From NCBI GenBank assembly GCA_914767885.1, contig CAJZBQ010000017.1, positions 620,001 through 684,000 on the forward strand: a DNA stretch of 64,000 nucleotides. The letters run 5' to 3'. This DNA is from Blepharisma stoltei. Lineage: Eukaryota > Ciliophora > Heterotrichea > Heterotrichida > Blepharismidae. The translations under genes were made by a program, and so were the position numbers. Under the pieces are notes generated by a model. It was not told the origin of the DNA and ran no database searches. It worked only from the letters and a program-made list of their open reading frames with translations. Below are positions 59,637 through 64,000 of the stretch, one piece after another; position 1 is the stretch's first letter; every line of letters starts with the position of its first letter.

Positions 59637-59890
59637 TAGTTCCATAAAAAAAAAGTCTGTTGTGCTTTCTTCTTCACATAAAAGGTCATAATTTAAGTAG
59701 CCTATGAGCTTTCAGAATTTTCCCAGCTTTTCCATCCAGAAATATCTAAATTCGAATATCAAGCTAATGAGACAGCTTGCAATGCTGGTATAGCATTTAA
59801 TTTTTTGTTGATTTCAATATGCACTCAGACTTGAAAAAATGACTCAAAGATTTATTAGTCTCGCATTCTATTTTTCTAGTAAATCTTGGC
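59637..59890 (-). pseudogene. Decayed N-terminal fragment of a tenth paralogue
   Basis: On the minus strand, near 59800-59720, ALQAVSLAWYSNLDISGW matches the segment LQATSIIWYPNLEISEW of G5. After a frame change come FWKLIGYLNYDL and then DFFFYGT (G1 has LIGVANYSE and DLCFYGT). At least two frameshifts and stop codons, and no trace of the rest of the gene. Its orientation is the same as G8. Confidence 0.65.
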
Positions 59891-60955
59891 TTTGCAAAAA
59901 TTGTATTGATTTCATTAATATCCTTATCACAAAGCTATGTTTTGATATGCTTTTAATTCTTTTTAATAACGCGATCCACTCAAATTTAAGAAAAATCATT
60001 AATTTTTTATCAAACTAAAGATATAAATAAACAAATTGAAAAAGCTTATTTTCTTAGGATTAAAAAATTACTTTAAAAACTACTTTTCTAAAGTTACCAA
60101 AAATTAAGGCGTTTAATTGAACAGATCTGAGATGAAATATTGAAATTCTGAGTTATAGCATTTTACTAATTGTGATGCAATTAATTTATAAATTAATACG
60201 CCATTTATTTATTAGTAATTTGAACTAAGTTATATTTATACTCTTAAAAATAATCTGCATAATTTAGCATTTATCCGATATCTATATACAGAAGATTGCC
60301 TTATCTAATTGCTGGTATGTCCTTTATAAAAGATAAAAGTTGATAAAAAGAAATCTTTAATATTAATCTAAAAAAAAATCAAATACGGGTGCAAAAGAAT
60401 TAGATCAATTAAAAGCCTATAAAAATTTTAAATTTTAATGCTTTCTGGGTATTAATTGCTATTCCAGTCAATACAAAAAAAAATCTTTCCTCCTTTTGCG
60501 ACTATGACTTATTTACTAACCTATTCAGTAAATAATTTTAATTAAAATATTGCTAAAATTAATTAAATAAGGAGCATAATTTTGGCTAAAACTTCAATTA
60601 TATTTGGGAGCAAGCAATTTTTAAGCAAGAAAAATCAAATTTAGCATGACTCCATATCTAAAATAGCTTAAACGGTATTTGAGCAGATTCAATAGTCAGC
60701 GCCTAAGAAACATAAGGCTAGAAGTGTTATTTTATCAACTATAGCTCGCTGGATCTCTAGTTAATTTGAAATTATGACATATTTCAATATATCACATCTT
60801 TATAAATTATTTTATATGTGAAAGCTTTTATTACCTAGCAGTTTATTTCTATATAGTCAAATTTGCAAAACAAAATCGATAATTTTAATATTCATGAGGC
60901 AAACTGAAATTGACCAATTTTAAATGCATTACTGATACTAATAATAAAAAAAATC
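59891..60955. other. Upstream region of G9, nothing recognised
   Basis: AT-rich, no ORF or repeat recognised. Confidence 0.35.
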
Positions 60956-63900
60956 ATGATTGGCGACATAGACTTGACTGAAAAAGATAGTTCAGACTTC
61001 AATATGTTTTTATCTCAAGCTTTATTTGCAAGCAAAACCAAAGAATACCTTTATGGCTTCTTTGGACAGCTTTTCAAGGCAAAATACAGCCACAAAGTAA
61101 AATTCCGAACACAGCTGTTTTATGAAATTCTTATCAATTTTATCATTATTCTGCAGCTGTCTCCTTTATGGTGATCTCCATCTATGAAAGCTTCTGGATG
61201 AAGCTCATATATAGATTTCTGGCAGGACATTGCCTATGTAAGCTATGACGAAGTTTGCGCTTATTACTCTATTATGAATTTTTGCCTTTATGGGACAATT
61301 ATATTAATAGGATCTTGCATCGGGTCATTTGCAATATTTGGATTTTATATTTACTGAGGAAAAGAAATCCCTATGATACTTTCCATTTTGCCAAGAAAAA
61401 TAGCAATGCTAATTACTAATGTTTTAGTTATTCCAAGCACCATGATTTTTGCTATGCTAATATTCTAGGCCCAATTACTTTAGGCGCGATTTTTTCAGAT
61501 AAAAATTAAAAATTTCCAAAAAAGAGGAAAAATTAGGAAATATAAAGATAAGGATTTTCCAAAATTATAATAAAATATTCAGTAGCTAAATATAGCAAAA
61601 TCCAAGAATACGCTGGAGATATAAGCGCCAGCGTCTATGAATATGGATATTTAGGCGTTTTTATTGGCCTTTTTTTTCTTTCCTGTTTAATTTTTGTTAT
61701 AGCTCAAGAACCCATATAGATAGCCCTGACCTGCGCAAGTCTCTAAGATGGTTCTCCAACTCTAGTTGACAACCAGTCAGGAAATTCTTTATATTGGATG
61801 TATTTGCAAACTTGCCAATTTATTTGAAGCAACAAATAGGGGAGTTGCATAGCATTCTCCTAGTTCAGGGCACTCTATATAAGTTTCTAGATTATACACT
61901 TTTTAGCGAGTCTTTTAGCTGCGATATGAAGCATTCCCACTCAAAAAAGAATATAAAAGCTCGGTCTTGTGCAAGTTTTGACTTATGGAGAAGATGGTTT
62001 TATATGTCAATGAGCATCCTATATAATTTTTATCTTAAATAATACTTTGAATTCTTTATTAAGACTCTTTATTAATATAAAATATTTCAAGTTTTTACTA
62101 TCCTTATGTCAGTATATATTATTTTTGGGAATTCTGAACACTCATTGGCTTATCAAATCGTTATATTTTTAGAAGCATTGTACTTTTTCTATATATGCGT
62201 CCAATCAGGGCAGTATTTTAATATAATAGAAAACTCTATTCAGGCTTGCAAGCTTGCGATAATTGCTTCAATCTTATTATTTTTCATTTTTGCACAAATT
62301 ATGGACAGTGCTCTGATAATAACGTATTTTACACTGTTCATAGAACCAATTGTTATATATTTGACTGCCAGAATAATATTCATAATGGCTTATAATTGGC
62401 ATTTAAAGTAATTTCTTAAAATAATTATCTAAAAAAAATTGCAATTGACCTAATTTTCTTTATGTTAATTGATGGGGAATATTATATAATATCATGGCTT
62501 AATTTTGATATTAGTATATTATAGATAATTTATGACCCGAGCCTTAATCTATCTTAATAAAAACAAAACTTCAAAATAATTTACTCTCCAAAAGCATACA
62601 CAAAAAATATCAAAATATGTCAAATAATAAAAATCTTCCAAGAAATCAGTATGAATTTGAAAGAAAATATCGCCACTTGCTGATTGACAAGAGCATTTGT
62701 GAAAAATCAGAAGTTTTGCATTTATTTTTAAAATTTTGAAGAGAAAGTCAGTTTACAAAAGACAAACTATTTGTGATATGGGAATTCAATTTTTGCCTTG
62801 ACATTATGAATGACGAAAGACTAGCCAGAATAAAACTCTCAAAAATTGCCAATGCCAAACCCTCATTTGAAGGAGATATACAAGAATGAAGGCTATTTAA
62901 TTGGCTTGTAAGAAAAAAACACATATCATTTCCTGATACAAGTTATTTGGAATATTTAAAAGAATTCAGCAGAACCAGAAGCCAAGACGAAGAGCTCTGC
63001 ATGATTTTGTCTGAGCTCCAGGCAGAATTCTCATTAAAAGTCCCTAGGATCCAGAAATTGGTAAATTTGGCAAGGAGATCGGCCCAGCATATTTTATATG
63101 TGTCAGATGGGTATAAAAATTTGATAGAAAAATACAAAAAATTGGAGTCTTATGAAATATATTCAAGCTATCTCAGTGATATTTTGAGTGACCAAGAAGA
63201 AGCAAAATTTATTATCAGAAAGAAAAACGGGATTAATTTTTTTAATGTTCATAGTGAAGATAAAGGATTGGAAAGCTATGGCAAAGATTTAGCAACTATC
63301 CTAGTGTCTTGCTCAGATGAGTCTTTTGGGAGTATTGTATATATCAATGAAAAGGCTGCGCAGCTGCTTAAAGCGTCAATAGGAAATATTATGGGATCTT
63401 CTATTATGAACTATATTCCTCAGCCATATGACAAAATGCATGAAAATTTCATGAGAAATTTTATTCTGTTTTTAAACTAATTTACCAACGCAAATTTTTT
63501 TTAATTTTCTATACAAATTTTGAGCCATAATAACTTAAAAATTACTATAGCTTAGTATATACTTGAATGTAGCTCAATAGAACTGTCCTCTCACAGTAAA
63601 CTATTTTTCCAGAGCCACGCTGGATTTATAGTAGAAAGCAGTTTTTTAATCAAATTGACCGCTTTTCACAATTGTTCGTATTTCCTAATATCTTTCAAGC
63701 CTAGAACCAATATAAGAGAAATAGCCTTGGTTTCTAACGAAGGCTATATAATTGCGCATAGTGAGATGTTTTCGTTTTACCTAACAAATGAAGTCAAAAT
63801 TATAAAAAATAAAAATTTATCAGAAGTTTTGCCTCTTGGCGATATAGAAAAAATGAAGGATTTTGAGCCATGGCTGCTCCCATATAAAGACCGAGAATTG

Positions 63901-64000
63901 ATTCTGCTTAAAATCAAAAAAGCTATAAAAAACTCATCTCTTAATATCGGTTCCTTCACACGACGACTATTTCATAACGACTATTTTTTTTTTGGCCTAT
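60956..64000 (+). CDS. G9: PAS-domain multi-span membrane protein (TmcB-like), 3' part beyond the window
   Basis: Segments 60956-61462, 61570-61699, 61897-62021, 62115-62378, 62599-63463 and 63560 onward keep one frame. Five small IESs are placed by TA and by alignment to G6 and G8. Present are the seven N-terminal spans, the TPR-like domain (WEFNFCLD, DERLARI, ILSELQAEF), the PAS domain (YGKDLATILVSCSDESFGSIVYINEKAAQLL) and the following sensor-like segment (IREIALVSNEGYIIAHSEMF). Reading becomes unlike the family after about 63943, so a further IES probably begins at the TA there. Introns and C-terminal spans lie outside the window. Confidence 0.85.
61463..61569. mobile_element. IES in G9, 107 bp
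   Basis: TA-bounded, 3n+2. Removal joins IFAMLI to IKYSVAKYSKIQEYAG. Confidence 0.75.
61700..61896. mobile_element. IES in G9, 197 bp
   Basis: TA-bounded, 3n+2, GC-richer centre. Removal joins CLIFVT to LFSESFSCDMKHSHSK, equal in length to G6. Confidence 0.75.
62022..62114. mobile_element. IES in G9, 93 bp
   Basis: TA-bounded, 3n but with stops. Removal joins SMSIL to YIIFGNSEHS, matching G8. Confidence 0.75.
62379..62598. mobile_element. IES in G9, 220 bp
   Basis: TA-bounded, 3n+1. Removal joins LTARII to HKKYQNMSNNKNLPRNQYEF; alignment to G8 is gap-free. Confidence 0.75.
63464..63559. mobile_element. IES in G9, 96 bp
   Basis: TA-bounded, 3n with stops. Removal joins MRNFI to LECSSIELSSHSKLFF, matching G6 in length. 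Confidence 0.75.

Noticed and set aside
1-64000. Reading the genes as many small bacterial-type (for example mycoplasma) genes that use TGA=Trp
   Set aside because: Short GT-AG introns, lack of ribosome-binding sites, and inserts that split one conserved protein many times fit a ciliate germline, not mollicutes.

Overview
The window looks like germline (micronuclear) DNA of a heterotrich ciliate, most likely Blepharisma or a close relative. Three things point there. The genes read through only if TGA is tryptophan, while TAA and TAG act as stops. The introns are 15-16 nt long (GTA...AG). The coding regions are broken by dozens of short AT-rich or palindromic inserts, nearly all bounded by a TA repeat, as internal eliminated sequences (IESs) are. 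The species is inferred from these traits; no marker gene is present.

The window carries one tandem family of nine paralogous genes. G1 (17-4420), G2 (4739-10480), G3 (10810-16505), G4 (17812-23523) and G5 (24535-33483) are on the plus strand. G6 (34276-40323) is minus, G7 (42704-47964) plus, G8 (49154-55931) minus and G9 (60956 to the window end) plus. After conceptual removal of the inserts and two introns per gene, all eight complete genes give uninterrupted frames of about 1370-1400 codons (G4 and G5 both 1372 aa, G1 and G7 both 1379 aa), which strongly supports the chosen boundaries. Each protein has about seven N-terminal membrane spans, a helical TPR-like region of the TmcB/TmcC type, a PAS sensor domain, a variable charged linker, and four more spans with two large loops. 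They look like large PAS-containing membrane sensors. A tenth, decayed copy lies at about 59640-59890.

The inserts fall into families: (A) a MITE with CTCCC/GGGAG ends and repeated CCTCCGTGAGYGAACAAAA motifs, at 17 or more sites, often nested; (B) a related MITE with ATCCTTGATCGAACG ends, two copies; (C) hairpins with TAGCC...GGCTA ends, four copies; (D) other near-perfect hairpins, several with CACGTG-like cores; (E) an AT-rich repeat; SINE-like retroposons with 9-16 bp target duplications, ten or more copies; two short inverted-repeat elements with 9-bp target duplications; and one 2.9-kb element in G5 with 150-350 bp inverted repeats, a roughly 170-bp tandem repeat inside, and A and B elements nested in it. 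The 5-kb interval 55932-60955 is mostly mobile-element debris with one possible tiny gene. No rRNA, tRNA, CRISPR or bacterial-type feature was seen.
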